DNA from: Litsea cubeba
Lineage: Eukaryota > Streptophyta > Magnoliopsida > Laurales > Lauraceae
DNA length: 64,000 nucleotides
Direction of reading: 5' to 3'
Assembly (NCBI GenBank): GCA_012931725.1
Contig: CM022946.1
Span: 80,591,963-80,655,962, forward strand
In this document: positions 9,783-21,620 of the stretch, one piece after another
How positions within the stretch are numbered: position 1 is the stretch's first letter
Layout of the letters: each line of letters opens with the position of its first letter
The notes under the pieces: generated by a model
The model's database searches: none
What the model saw: the letters and a program-made list of their open reading frames with translations, nothing else
Told to the model about the DNA's origin: nothing
Translations under genes and position numbers: made by a program

Positions 9783-11241
9783 GCTCTTGGTAGCCATTTA
9801 GGAGAGTTTATGGGCTTTTAATGTCATTAAGCCACATAATGGGAGGAGTTACAAAAATTGAATTGTTTATTTTGTAACTCCTTTTTCTTGGCTTCTGATT
9901 GGCCGGAGGAGATTGAGGGCATTTAATCGCCTTTAATCGCCATGATGGGAGGAGTTTCATGGGTTAAATGCCATGAATCTCTTGACTTGTAACTCCCGAA
10001 TGCTTGCTTCTGATTGGGCCGTCCAAAGAAATGGATTAATGACTGTAATAAAGCTAGTCAATTAATCGCATTAAGTGGTCGCCGAGCAGCTGAAGAGTCG
10101 CGGGCCGTGCCACGTCTTTTGGAATTCTTCTGTCGATGATCATTGATGGATCTTCATGTAGATCGACATCAGATGACCATGTAATTTCAGGTGTTTGTTG
10201 CCAACAGCGGGTCGGTGCCATCTGTCCTGTCGATTTCTCGATCGGTCGGGTGGAAAGCACACTTTTTTTTGGTTGACCGGGTGGCGATCAATACTGTCTT
10301 CGATACTCTTGATGATTTACCCGTGTTTTGGACGGATGTCAGAGGACTTGGTGTCTCAAAAGCATGAATTTTGGAAAGTACCAGAGGCTGGGCCCTTCGA
10401 ATCGCGAAAAAAACGGCGAAAACCGGGGTTTCCGGGGCTTTCCCGGCGACCCCGGGGTCCATGGTCGCCGGCGACCCTGGCCCAGGGTCGCAGGGGTCTT
10501 CGACCCTGGGGGGTTTTCCCCCTTTCGTGTCCCGTTTTGCGTCCGTTTTTGCTTTTTTCTGATTCTTTTTCTTCTGTACTTTTCCTTGACATTTTGACCA
10601 TTTATTGGCCTGATTTCTTTGTAGGAAACCTGATGAGAATCCTTGCATTTTATTTTGCAAAGTTTCCAATTTCCTGAGAAAGCCGAAGACTTTGTCGCGC
10701 AGAGCTGCCGATTTTCCGTCAGAAGCTGAAACTGGGTCAAACGATGTCGGAATGACCTGAAATTTGGTTGTGAAGCCTCCTGAGCAATAAATAAGACCAA
10801 CCATAGGCTTTGTTTGAGTTTTGAAGCCGTTTGGGGTCCTATCACCTGTAGACTTGCTTTTTGTCGCGATGAAGATGTCGCGGCTTTGATGTGTGGTCAA
10901 CCGATGTCCGATTGACTTGAAATTTGACAGGGAACCTATTGGAGTCATTTTAAGATGATCCATAGGTTCTGTCTTGGAAACCATGGTCCCGGAGAGCTTT
11001 GCCGCCGAGAGGCCTGATTTGGCTGTCGGAGAAGCGAAGTTAGGCCAAATGATTTTGAAATGGCCTGAAACTTCTTGTGTACTCCTCTATTGGCTGTCTG
11101 GAAGAATCTTGCAGTTTTTTGTTTGATTCTGACAAGATTTGATTTTTGGAAGCAGCATTGCCTATTTATGGCAGGTTGCGACTTCATGTAGCTCTTTGGA
11201 TCTTGATGAGGCAAAGTGACATTTTTGGTGTCAACAGTGTA

Positions 11242-11759
11242 CAGTAGATTTGGTCTTGGATGTAATGATGTATATACAGGAAAAAAATTAAAAAAATCAA
11301 ATAAATAAATATTGATTACCGTAATCTTTATGGGCTCAATAACACGTTGCCAGCGAAAAGAAACGCCGGCAAAACACCTTAAAAAATAATTACTTTTAAA
11401 AATATAACTCTTTTCTCGACGAAAAAAAATGCCGGCAAAAATGTTGAAAAAATATACATAAAATATAATTTTTTTCCGGCGCAAAAAAACACCGGCAAAA
11501 GTTTTTTGATATTTTATTATTGAAAAACTAAAGCACTTAACCCGGTGAAATAAACCTCATTTGCCGGTGAAAAACAACGCCGGTAATATATAGCTTTCTG
11601 CTGACGCTAGCTTGTTTTGCCGGCAAATGGTATCCCTGACATAGTTTTCCCGGCGGATTGCCGGCGTAAGAGAAATCACTGGGAAAGGTTTTTCCCGGAG
11701 TTTTAGAAACCGTTACCGGCGCTTATTTAGCATCGACAAAAGTGAAAATTCTTGTAGTG
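11242..11759. mobile_element. CACTA-type DNA transposon end fragment
   Basis: The right edge read on the minus strand starts CACTACAAGAATTTTCACT, the hallmark of plant CACTA (En/Spm) terminal repeats. Inward of it are many subterminal copies of GCCGGCAA/CGCCGGCAAAA in both orientations (about 11360-11720), also typical of CACTA ends. The other end is cut off by Tat1. The element splits the integrase of Tekay1 at 11759/11760. No transposase is visible. Confidence 0.72.
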
Positions 11760-12494
11760 CGTGTTGGACTTCAAGACTGTTGTGTGAGTTCGCTTACAAC
11801 AACAGTTACCACTCGAGCATTGGAATGGCACATTTCGAGGCATTGTATGGCAGAAGGTGTAGGACACCCGTATGTTGGGAGGAAGTAGGTGTTCGCAATT
11901 TCCATGGACCAGCTATAGTAAGTGAGACAAGTGACAAGGTCAAGTTGATACAAGAAAGTCTAAAAGTACCCCGGAGTAGACATAAAAGCTATGCAAACTC
12001 TCACAGGAGGGACTTACAGTTCAAAGAAGGAGATAAGGTTTTCTTGAAGGTGTCACCGACTAGGGGAACATTGAGATTTGGGCAGAAGGACAAGTTATCC
12101 AGAAGATACATTGGGCCTTATGATATTGTTCGCAAGATTGGTGATGTGGCTTACAGATTAGCCTTACCACCCGAACTCTCCGGCGTACACAACGTCTTCC
12201 ATGTGTCGATGTTGAAGAAGTACGTCCCGGATCCATTGCATGTACTCCGGTATGAACAGTTGGAAATCCGAGAGGATGCTATGTATGTAGAGAAGTCTGT
12301 TCAAATCATTGATACTAATGAACAAGAGCTGAGGACACGGACAATTCATTGGGTCAAAGTACTTTGGGAGAATCATGAACCCGAGGAAGCAACGTGGGAA
12401 CTACGAGATCAAGTCCAGAAGAATTATCCTCATCTACTACCTGAGGTTAGTTGTATTTTCATTTGGAGGACGAAATGCCCTAAGGGGTGGAGGA
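11760..12494 (+). pseudogene. Tekay1 integrase C-terminus and chromodomain (fragment)
   Basis: A frame from about 11780 encodes the end of a chromovirus Pol: LCEFAYNNSYHSSIGM (end of the integrase core), then GDKVFLKVSPTRG and GPYDIV (GPY/F module), then a C-terminal chromodomain-like segment with RTIHWVKVLWENHEPEEATW. The upstream VLDFK piece is in another frame, and about 30 nt seem missing compared with the equivalent in element B (48330-48400). Upstream it is cut by the CACTA insertion. The reading frame has lost its own stop and runs to 12526, ten codons into the 3' LTR. Remnant, not functional. Confidence 0.85.
12482..12494 (+). other. polypurine tract of Tekay1
   Basis: AAGGGGTGGAGGA lies directly before the LTR start TGTACGACC. 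Such tracts prime plus-strand DNA synthesis. Confidence 0.75.
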
Positions 12495-12996
12495 TGTACG
12501 ACCCCGACCCGAGTGACCGCGATTAGCATTAATTAAGTTGTGTTTTAGCTCTAAGTGAGATTAGTGGATTTTGATTAAGTTTGGGTTAGAATAGCTTTTA
12601 TATAACTTTGGGGAATTTTGAGGGCCTTTTTGATTTAGTGGAACCCTTTGGGGGTTCTTTTGACTTTGCGTGAACATGAGGATTATTCGAGATTCCGATA
12701 ATTCGTGATTCAACTCCGTTTGACTCATCTCGTTAAACTCTATAACTTTCGTGTTGACTCCGTTCCCGTCTGAGACCTTGAAGCCCGACTTTTCCAACTC
12801 CGAGCGCAAAACAATCTTTTTACACTAAATATGGACACAAATTTCGATATCACCAAAACCATTGAAATATATAATTTTTAGAAACTAGATTTTTCGAGGA
12901 TAATTTCTCCCTTCTTCGTCGAACTCATTCGAAGCCCGGAAACCTATGCTTTTAGCCCGACAAGAATAGCTAGTGGTGGAACCCACCTTCACTTAT

Positions 12997-13004
12997 TATA
13001 AATA
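12997..13004 (+). promoter_or_regulatory. TATA box of Tekay1 LTR
   Basis: TATAAATA followed by GGAGGACCC. The solo copy has TATATAAG at the same place (49565-49572). Confidence 0.65.
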
Positions 13005-13894
13005 GGAGGACCCTTTCCACTTTTCTAGCTCCAAAATGTGGGAAGGAGTGGCTGTGCCCACTCTAGGGTTCTTCTTGCTACTTCTTCTTATTCTTCTTGC
13101 TTTCTCTCCTCCCATCCTCTACCAATCTTGCACTGATCGAAAAATGGGTTTCATCTTCCTCTTCCTCACCTTGCAAGCTCTCCATGGATGCCATTAGAAG
13201 AGAAATCCAGCTATCCAAGGGTCTTATTTGAGAAAAATCCTATCATTTGAGGAACTTACAAGTAAGTCATCTTCTACATTTGGGTTTTCCTAGCCCTAGA
13301 GAGCATTCTTCTCCATTATTGCAAGCTCTCTCTTCCCCATTCCTTGTTTTGGCATTTTAGAGTTCTTTCTAAGTTTTGTTTTGAGGGTTTTTGTGTAGCT
13401 TGGTGTTATTTGGCTTGGGAGTGAGATCAAGAGCTTGCTTAGCTATTTTGGAACCCAAGGCAAGTGGATGAATGGATGTTTGAGTGTTTTCATGCTTTGT
13501 GAAAAATGTGGTTTTCCATTACTTGCTTTTGATGATTTCACATTTGCTCTTAGTCATGTTTTTCTATTATTTCTATTAATTTGGAAATATGCATCTTGAG
13601 GAGTCTCTTTCCCTCTTTCTTAATGTCTTGGAAATGTGAGCATTGCTAGTTTGTTAAATCTTATTTTATGGTTGTACTTGGATTCCATGAATGATGGAGT
13701 TTCTTTGGATGAAATGGAAATGAATGTGATGGATTAGATGCAATTGGTGGGGTGTTGTGATGGAGGAATAAGTGTAATGTTGTGGTGGTTGTAAGTCCTC
13801 AAATTTTGTGTAGAAAGGGTGGCTCAAAGAGGCTTGCAAGAGAAGAAAGGAAAAGAGCCTAAACTGCACTTCTGTGCAACTTCTGTGATGGTTT

Positions 13895-14016
13895 GCTCGA
13901 GCGAACCCCTTCCAAAAGATGGCTGGCTCGAGCCAGTCTGCCCAAGAGCAGTTCGCTCGAGTGAACCCCTCCCAGAGAGCTTGTGGCTCGAGCGAACTTC
14001 AAGTCCTCTCGAGCCA
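13895..14016 (+). repeat. GCTCGAGC palindrome cluster, Tekay1 LTR
   Basis: GCTCGAGC or one-base variants occur at 13895, 13926, 13955 and 13986, with a partial one at 14008, about 0.9 kb downstream of the TATA box. See the equivalent clusters at 50452, 20160, 29792, 35661 and 44439. Confidence 0.88.
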
Positions 14017-14232
14017 TCTGCACTACAGGATTGGGTCTTTGTTGGGAGGTCTGAAACTATAATTTTAAGGCTTGGGGAGGTTTGTTTGGGGCCCAATGCA
14101 ATGGTGAGACCAAGGGAGTGATGTATGGGGCCCAGTTGTGAAAGATACCCCATCACGGAGATTCATTAAGAGTTTTTAGGACTTGTTAATGTGTATAAGG
14201 AGCTCGGAATGTCTCCGATCTCATGGAGTACT

Positions 14233-14237
14233 AAGTC
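14233..14237. repeat. target duplication of the copia element
   Basis: AAGTC here and at 37235-37239, flanking the whole composite copia insertion. Confidence 0.93.
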
Positions 14238-16244
14238 TAAAAGAAACTGCGATTCAGATCTGAATTAGCGGAAGACATTCATGGCTAATTTGTAACATGA
14301 CAGATTTTAAAAAATCTGATTTGGGCAGCATAAATCAGCCATATAGATCGCATGAGAACTCCATGAATTCATGACCAACAAGTGTATAATTAAAGGAGAA
14401 AGAAGAAGACTATTACCTCGAAGATTTGTAGATTTCAAATCTCTGAAAAAATAGATCCAAAGGCCTGAACTCAAACTTGCAACTAGCAAACAAGTTGCTG
14501 GAATTTTCTGCAGTAGTGTTGCCTTTGATCTTCTCCTCTATCTCACTTCCAAATCTGATTGGCTAAGATGGTGGGATCTTAATCTAGGAATTGAGAACTA
14601 TTTTTCCAAGGAAAAATCTCAGACCTATAAGTTTCTTCACTAAAGAAGAAAACACTTCAAGGGCTGGACGTGTGGGAGCATTAACCTCTCTATGTTGTGT
14701 TGGACGTCCAAGGTGGAAGCTCTCTCCCTTTTTATAGAAACTTTGAGGAAACCTTTCCTAAAAGTTTATCTCTCCTTATTCTCAAAGATGTCCTAAAAGG
14801 AAACTATAATCTAAAGATTTATTTCCTTTAAGGAACACTCCAATTAGAAAAGGAAACTAAAGGAACTTCCCATGCAATTAGTAATCCTAGTTGTACAACA
14901 CTTACTAATTTAAGTTTCTAATCCAAAAAGGAAACTTTCTCATAGGAATACTAATCCAAAGAGGAGTCCAACCTTCCAAGTAGAAAGACCTACTCAAAAT
15001 TGGAAACCTTATCCATGGAAATCCTATTATGGACGTCCCTCATGATAATGCACACCATGGCCCACATATAATTTATCTAGAATTAAATTCATGTATGCCA
15101 TCAAAGGCCTGTTTGAATTTAAACTCAAAATTATTTTTCTACTAAAATAATTCATCCAAATGTTATCTAAACATTTTAGGAAACCATGCCAATCATGGTA
15201 AGTGACTAGAGAAGGGACCAAAAGACATATTTGCCATTGGCTCCCAAAATGACCAAAATGTCCATGCTAAACCCATAGCAACATTAAGACCATTTTAACC
15301 TTAACTCATTCCACTAAAGAGTTATGGTTGAACTCCAAGGACAAATATATAATATAATAAGCTCGTCATAAAATGACGGTTGTCTTCGACCTACTAAGTG
15401 TAATGACCTGAATGCCCCTCTATGTAACATCCATAATCGAGTAAGGTTATCACATGTACTATCAACCTTCCCGATTACATCTAAACCTTAGAACTTCATA
15501 TCCTTAACATAATCATCATTCGGATATCATTCTCTTGATCCAGGGAGCGACCCACAAGTTCAATATCCATATGGAACATCCATATACTAAGATCTTAGAT
15601 TTTGATGATTAATTGGATAATTCTAAGGGTCGATCATTCCATCATTAGATGGCATAGATTCTATATTGCATCTGCACGTCCCAACTAATCAAGTCCGAGT
15701 ACCCAAAACACAGAGCTGTTGACCCATGAAAAGAATCTCACCCATACTGAATTAAAGCACAAGAACTTGACTTCGTCAGTTCATCCACAAATGCTCAAGA
15801 TTAAGAGCACCGGTCACTCAGTAGCATGAGGAGACTTGATCTCTCTCTGTGATAGTACTATTTTAGAGATCACACCTACCATGGTCCTGTTCAATGCATT
15901 GCATATGCACTAATGAGATAAATCCGGGAAAGCCCTCCAATGACTTAGGTAAGTCACCCTGAATACAGGAGAGTCTCTCATTATAACTTATACCAAGATA
16001 AAGTGCCCAACTCCATCTCTCAGTTATGAACAAATATCATGTTTCCAGTGTCCATGAATTAGACCTATCTATGTGTAGACACTACACACCTAATTCATTT
16101 ACTAGAAACAATGGGCCTTACACAACCATACATATATACATATTTAAGCATAAAAGAGTCATTCCATTAAATAACCAGTAAATATCCAGTAACAAAAGAT
16201 GAGAGTGCAGCTAGTGGGCTTTAGAGCATACACCAATCCCAACA
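14238..16244 (-). mobile_element. copia 3' LTR
   Basis: Reads TGTTGGGATTGGTG from 16244 and ends at 14238, where the usual terminal CA has mutated to TA (right copy keeps TTTCA). Nearly identical to 25573-27465 plus 37122-37234. No coding content. Confidence 0.93.
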
Positions 16245-16260
16245 AACTCCCACTTGCACT
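16245..16260 (-). other. copia polypurine tract
   Basis: AGTGCAAGTGGGAGTT immediately before the 3' LTR start on the minus strand. Confidence 0.75.
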
Positions 16261-18003
16261 AAAGATCATTACTTCCTAACCTAACACCCATAGACTCAAC
16301 ATGAGAAGTGAAGACTTTCTCAGTAAGAGTCTTAGTGAATGGGTCGGCTAAGTTATTTGCCGAAGCAATATGCTCCACCACTATCTCTCCATCCTGAATG
16401 AATTCCCGAATCAAGTGGTACTTTCTCTGAATGTGCTTGCCTTTCTTGTGATTCCTGGGCTCTTTGCACTGTGCTACAGCACCAGTGTTATCGCAGTACA
16501 TGACAATCGATTTATGCACTGCAGGAACAACTCCCAATTCCAACAGGAATTTTCTGAGCCATACCACTTCCTTCGCAGCTTCCAATGCCGCCACATACTT
16601 TGCTTCCATGGTAGAATCAGCAGTACAGGATTGCTTGACACTTCTCCATGATATAGCCCCTCCTGACAAAGTAAAGACGTACCCTGAGGTAGACTTTCTG
16701 GCATCACTATCAGATTGAAAATTAGAGTCTGTATACGCCAAAGGCGTTAGATCATCTGCTCGAAAGGTTAGCATATAATCTTTCGTTCTCCGAAGATACT
16801 TGAATATATGCTTAACAACTGTCCAATGCATAGGTCTAAGGTTTGACTGATATCTGCTAACCATGCCAACGACAAAGCAAATATCTGGTCTAGTACATAA
16901 CATGGCATACATGAGGCTTCCAACAACGGATGCATATGGAACTCTCCTCATGCTCTCTATCTCTTCAGATGTCTTTGGACATTGATCTCGGGACAGTGGT
17001 ACTCCATGTCTAGAAGGTAGGAGACCCTTCTTGGAGTCATGCATGTTAAACTTGACCAATATCTTCTCAATATATGAAGATTGGGATAAGGCTAACATCT
17101 TATTCTTGCGATCACGTAAAAGCTTGATCCCTAAGATATAGCTGGCCTCACCCAAATCCTTCATCTGAAATTGAGAGGATAACCAAACCTTTGTGGATGA
17201 CAATAAACCTACATCATTTCCTATGAGTAATATGTCATTTACATACAGAACCAAAAATGCAACTGCTTTTCCACTTCCTTTCTTATACACACATGGTTCA
17301 TCGATGTTTTGATCAAAGCCAAAAGATTTGACTGCCTGATTAAACTTGATGTTCCATGCTCTAGATGCTTGCTTGAGTCCATAAATGGACTTCTTAAGTT
17401 TACAAACCATGTTTTCTTGGCCACTAGCAATGAAGCCCTCTGGTTGCATCATATAGATACATTCGTCAAGACTTCCAATAAGAAAAGCTGTCTTGACATC
17501 CATCTGCCATATCTCGTAGTCATAATGACATGTGATGGCCAAGAGAATCCTTATGGACTTAAGCATAGCCACTGGTGAAAAGGTTTCCTCATAATCGATA
17601 TGCTCTTTCTAAGTATATCCTTTCGCCACCAGTCTTGCTTTGAAGGTTTCCACCTTCCCATCCACTCCTCTCTTCCTCTTGTAGATCCACTTGCACCCTA
17701 TGGGTTTAATCCCTTCAGGTGCATCTACAAGTTCCCAGACTTGATTGGAATACAAGGAATCCATTTCAGATTTCATCGCTTGCTGCCACATGTCAGCATC
17801 TATATCCGTTACTGCTTCATCATAACTAGTAGGATCCTCAACCAGATCTTCAGAGTCTGTCTTAAAAGACACTCCTAGATATCTTTCTGGCTGTCTAGAA
17901 ATTCTCCCACTACGACGAGGCTCCGGAGTGTTTAAAGGAATATCTTGTTCATCTACTATCTCAGGATCTGGTACAGATGTTATAGGAGATCCCGGAAGAA
18001 TCT
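16259..18003 (-). pseudogene. copia Pol, RT-RNase H part
   Basis: Continues the same polyprotein as 21621-23816 once the solo LTR and one duplication copy are discounted (3,622 nt, and the frame fits). From 18003 down: a linker with RRSGRISRQPERYLG, then the RT entry motif WQQAMKSEMDSLYSNQVWELV and CKWIYKRKRG. Next comes a TAG (17611-17609) in place of Gln after VAKGYT, then QMDVKTAFLIGSL, EGF, YGLKQASRAW, the active-site box YVND (second position Asn instead of Asp), LGIKLLRD, and RNase H with YTDSNFQSD, SWRSVKQSCTADSTMEAKY and the C-terminal HIQRKYHLIRE. The YVND change probably abolishes RT activity by itself. Ends near 16259 at the polypurine tract. Confidence 0.92.
17999..18003. repeat. 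target duplication of solo LTR-A1
   Basis: AATCT here against AATAT at 21621-21625: four of five positions match, one has since mutated. Confidence 0.75.
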
Positions 18004-18984
18004 TGTCACATCCCGAAACCGGGCCCTGCAGTGATCCGACCTCGGGGTGCGAAATTTTGGGATAATTTGAAACTTTTTGTTATGTTTCCCAAGATCCGCG
18101 TGAATGAGGATGATCAAATTCCATCACGATCAGAGTATATTTTCGCGGAAGCTAAACATGGTGTTACGACTCGGAATCCGTGGCCATCGGGTTCCGTGTC
18201 GCACGCAACCAATATCACAAAGCCATCAAATAGGCAGACTGGCATAAATCATATATCAAAGCACACTGAGCTGGTAGTAACAAGACTAATTAATTCCCAC
18301 ATGTTCAGATTACAATTAACAAATGTCTTAATTACAAACCCGAGAAAAAGGCTAACAAAGCCATACAAAAATAACCAACTAGTGTCATACTACCCTAAGT
18401 GTTAGATACGAACTCTGGTGCCAAACTTGACATCTAGATGATATCAATGGGCAGCCTCTCACGTCAGACCGGCGGTCCCACCGCCTCCTCCGATCAAACA
18501 CCTAAAAACAAAAAGAGCGGAATCTGGCACCAAACAAATAAGGGTCAGACACGACGGTCTGGCAAGCAAATAAACAAGTAATATGAAACAAAAAACATTC
18601 GTAAAACCTTATGAAATCGTCGTAAATCCATTTAAAGAGTCTAAACCATAATAACAATAAAACATGCTAAAACGATCGAAGGACCGGACATAAATATCAA
18701 GACAAACAAACGAACAGTCTCTGAAGCATAAATATCTCGAAAAGATAACAGCCTAAGCAAAACATTTAATAACTGGAAATACATTTAAAACTGAATAGTA
18801 GAGACAATACGATAAAGATCGATATCGGAAACATTAACCAAATCAAAGCATAAAGAGTATAAACAACAAGAGTCATAAAATAAAGTAATAAGCAGATAAA
18901 ACCTTGGCGACCACACATAGCTAAATTCTCCTATTACCGAAGTAACAAGAGCAGACAGAGCCGAAGCCACTAAATGTGGGACCG

Positions 18985-19110
18985 GAAATAGGATCAGAAC
19001 CGTAGCCATACAAATGGGACCGGCAGATCAAAAATCAGAACCGTAGCCATACAAATGCGACCGGCAGATAGGACCGTTGCCATGGTCGGTACAGACAGAA
19101 TCCAAGCTGC
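18985..19110. repeat. ~45-bp repeats inside LTR-A1
   Basis: Units containing AACCGTAGCCATACAAATG and GGGACCGGCAGAT occur three times, the last degenerate (CCGTTGCCATGGTCGGTAC). They are also present in the other family-A LTRs. Confidence 0.75.
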
Positions 19111-20159
19111 AGCTGGCGGACAAATTAAAGATCCCAAGCCGGGTGATCAGCCCGACAAGGTGACCTAAGCCTAGTGGTGCCATTAGTTTTCAAAAATCGA
19201 ACCGATACGAATCAAACCATAATACTAATCCCTTTGGCTCAGGGGCTCACACTACAAAGCTCTGGCCCCGTCTTGCCTCGAGGTTTCATTTTCAAAATAC
19301 TAGTCTTAACAAAATAATAGTCTCATCGAAGAAATCCCGAATGTGACGAACCACTCCAATCTCCTTTCAAATCAATTCGGAGAAAACATACGAATATCCA
19401 TGGTAAACCGCTCAAATACACATCAAAGTGGTTTGTATAAAATCATACGATCAATCCTTTCTAATATGGAAGACCCCATGATTTTATAACAAATCATCGA
19501 TGCTATTTAAATTAGTTTACCAAAGGATACAAATACAAATACAAATACATTCTCTAACTTGAAATGGAATGGAATTATGTAGAATGACTTAATGACTTAC
19601 CAAGGAACCATCTCAATGCACAACTATCCTTTAAACATTGATCATTAAGGAGTGAGTTTGATGCCAAAGAAAATCCCCAACATTTAAATGATAAAGTGCG
19701 CATTGAGACTCGAACGATTCCCGGATAATTTTACATACATTCATTCTCTCATTGGTCCCATCCCCATTTCACCAATTCCAAGTATCACAAGTAATCCAAA
19801 ATCTCTTTAAAACAGGCCCATAGTTGGCCTTCATCTGAACCCAAAACAGCCCACTCATTTAACCCAAAATAGCCCTTTTAAACATGGCCCAAACAATTCT
19901 TAAAACCGTCCAAAAACTAACCTTGAATAGCCCATCAAACAAGTTTAAAAACAGTCCAAAACTAATCCTTAAATGGCCCACAAAGTATATCTTAAAACAG
20001 CCCTTAAAACTAACTTTGAACAGGCCCACAAATAGCTTTTTAATCAGCCCAAAACTAACTTTGAACAGGCCCACAAAACAGCCCAAAACAAGTAAGGAAA
20101 AGAGTCTCAAATCTGCCTCAAAACGAGCCCTGAAAAAGGGGTCCAGACTGGGCTGGGTC

Positions 20160-20243
20160 CGCTCGAGCGAACCTTGGCTCGCTCGAGCGAGGCCCTCCCA
20201 GAACCTGGTCCGCTCGAGCGGCCCACTGGGTCGCTCGAGCGGA
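20160..20243 (-). repeat. double hairpin of GCTCGAGC palindromes, LTR-A1
   Basis: GCTCGAGC at 20161, 20181, 20212 and 20233 (spacings 20, 31, 21). The first two form 11-bp complementary arms around 8 nt. The last two are perfect 12-bp arms, TCCGCTCGAGCG (20209-20220) and CGCTCGAGCGGA (20232-20243), around 11 nt. Lies about 0.88 kb downstream of the TATA box. Confidence 0.92.
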
Positions 20244-21112
20244 CTGGGTTCTGTCCCAGCCCGACCCAAGTGCAGAAATGCACATTTTCAGCCCTTTTTT
20301 CACCCTTCCTTCTCCTCCATCCTTTCCAACATAATTACACAAATTTAATGGCCTCTCTTAACTTCCACAATCCTCTTGATCCCATCCATACACAAATCTT
20401 CCAATTAAATCTAGATCAATCATATAAAAGCATAGTCTTCTTCATTTATCAACCACTAGAATTTGAAGACAAAGGTTGAACCAAGGTGATTAGAAGAAAG
20501 TGAAGGTTTAGCTTCATGCAAGACAATTTCTTAGGGAAAGATAACATACCCATAGCTTAAAGCATTAAATGAATAAATCCATAAGAAGTAAGGAGGGACA
20601 AGAAATAGGATACCATAACATAAAATCATTCATATTAAGCATAACCATCAAATTAGTTGATTGTTTACTTGCCTTGGGTCAAGAGATTCACAAAACCATT
20701 CCAAACACAAATCTCTAAGGTCCAAGGTCTTCCATCTACAAAAACCCCAAAACAAACCAAGAGAAACCCTAACATTCAATCATTCTCAAAACTCCATGAA
20801 AACCCTTTGCATAAATGAGGAAAATACTCCAAATGGTTTGAAAAACAAGGATCTCATGAAAGGAAAACCATTGCTAACCTTTGGTAGCTCAAGCAAAGAA
20901 GAAAAGCTTGAAAGAGGGATCTTCTCTAGCTCAACTCTCTTGAAACTACATCCTTGGAAAGCTTAGAAGGTGGGGAAGAAAGCTTGGAGATCAAATCCCC
21001 ATTTAGCATCCAAGAAGAAGAGATACAAGAGGAGAGAGAGTGGCTGGAAAAGGGTTCCAGCCACAGCTGGAAAGATTGCAGGAAATGGGAGAAGAAGAAG
21101 AGGGTTCAGCCC

Positions 21113-21120
21113 TATTTATA
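21113..21120 (-). promoter_or_regulatory. TATA box of LTR-A1
   Basis: TATAAATA on the minus strand, within CTTTATAAATAGGG. Confidence 0.65.
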
Positions 21121-21620
21121 AAGTAGCCAAGTGGGTCCCATGGGCCCCAATCTTCACAAGACTGAAAGTGGCATTTGCGGGCCCCGAACGAAAACGACGA
21201 AGAAGACAAAAATGATCAGCGAAATATTTACTTTCCAAAAAGTATATCTTCCCCAATTTCTGAGATTTTCGAAATTCATGGACAAATTTAGTGAAAATGT
21301 CATTTTTGCCCATTTTCCTCGAAAAACGTGATTTCTGAGTATCAAATCAAAATTATCAAAACATGAAAGTTGTCAAACTTCATAAAATAAGTCAAAATAC
21401 ACCAAATTCAGAATTTTTAGAAATTAGAAGTAATTTCTCATAAAAATACATATCACAAAGACCGGGTCAAACTAAAGTCAACGGTCTTCAAAATCTCCAA
21501 GGCTATGGAAAAGTCTAGTCAAACTCAAAAACAAGGTCAAACTAAATCAAATCTCACTTAGAAAGCTAAACCACGATTAAAAACAATACTAAACAAAAGA
21601 ACTGGGGTCGGGATCTTACA

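Larger units (their letters stand above)
1..11236 (-). mobile_element. Tat-like Ty3/gypsy LTR retrotransposon (Tat1), 5' part
   Basis: Seen on the minus strand in order: LTR (11236 to 8917), primer-binding site, repeat-rich leader, then one very long gag-pol frame that leaves the window at position 1. The remaining pol (integrase, probably a second RNase H) and the 3' LTR lie outside. The element starts TG (11236/11235) and is followed by the CACTA-type sequence it interrupts. The expected target-duplication copy is GTGTA at 11237-11241, but its partner is out of view. The open frame suggests a fairly recent insertion. The lineage call rests on the Tat-like YVDD box context and the degenerate RNase H, and is less certain than the superfamily. 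Confidence 0.88.
8917..11236 (-). mobile_element. 5' LTR of Tat1
   Basis: About 2.32 kb, starting TGTTGACACCAAAAATGTC at 11236 and ending CCATCA at 8917, directly before the primer-binding site. It holds a TATA box, a GC-rich U3 block with a 14-bp perfect palindrome GGTCGCCGGCGACC (10463-10476), short tandem repeats and a G-run hairpin. ORFs of 168 and 265 codons in U3 look accidental. The 3' partner is outside the window, so divergence cannot be judged. Confidence 0.75.
12495..14237 (+). mobile_element. Tekay1 3' LTR, segment 1 of 3
   Basis: Starts TGTACGACCCCGACCCGAG and aligns by eye with the solo LTR at 49062-52169 (TGTAAGACCCCGACCCGAG). It is interrupted at 14237 by the copia element. 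With segments 37240-37767 and 54995-55748 the LTR totals about 3.03 kb, close to the 3.1 kb solo copy. Small ORFs inside are not conserved coding sequence. Confidence 0.9.
18004..21620 (-). mobile_element. solo LTR-A1 (chromovirus family A)
   Basis: 3.62 kb, plus-strand ends TGTCACATCCCGAAACC and GGGGTCGGGATCTTACA. No internal region is present and the copia frame resumes on both sides. It is the same family as 42238-45908 and as the LTRs of the element at 27466-37116. It contains a TATA box, a hairpin cluster, and a threefold repeat around AACCGTAGCCATACAAATG (about 18985-19100). Formed by unequal recombination between two LTRs of a former full element. No protein-coding content. Confidence 0.92.

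Noticed and set aside
10187..10984. 265-codon and 168-codon minus-strand ORFs in the Tat1 LTR
   Set aside because: They lie upstream of the TATA box in GC-rich U3, overlap each other in different frames and show no known motif. Probably chance open frames.
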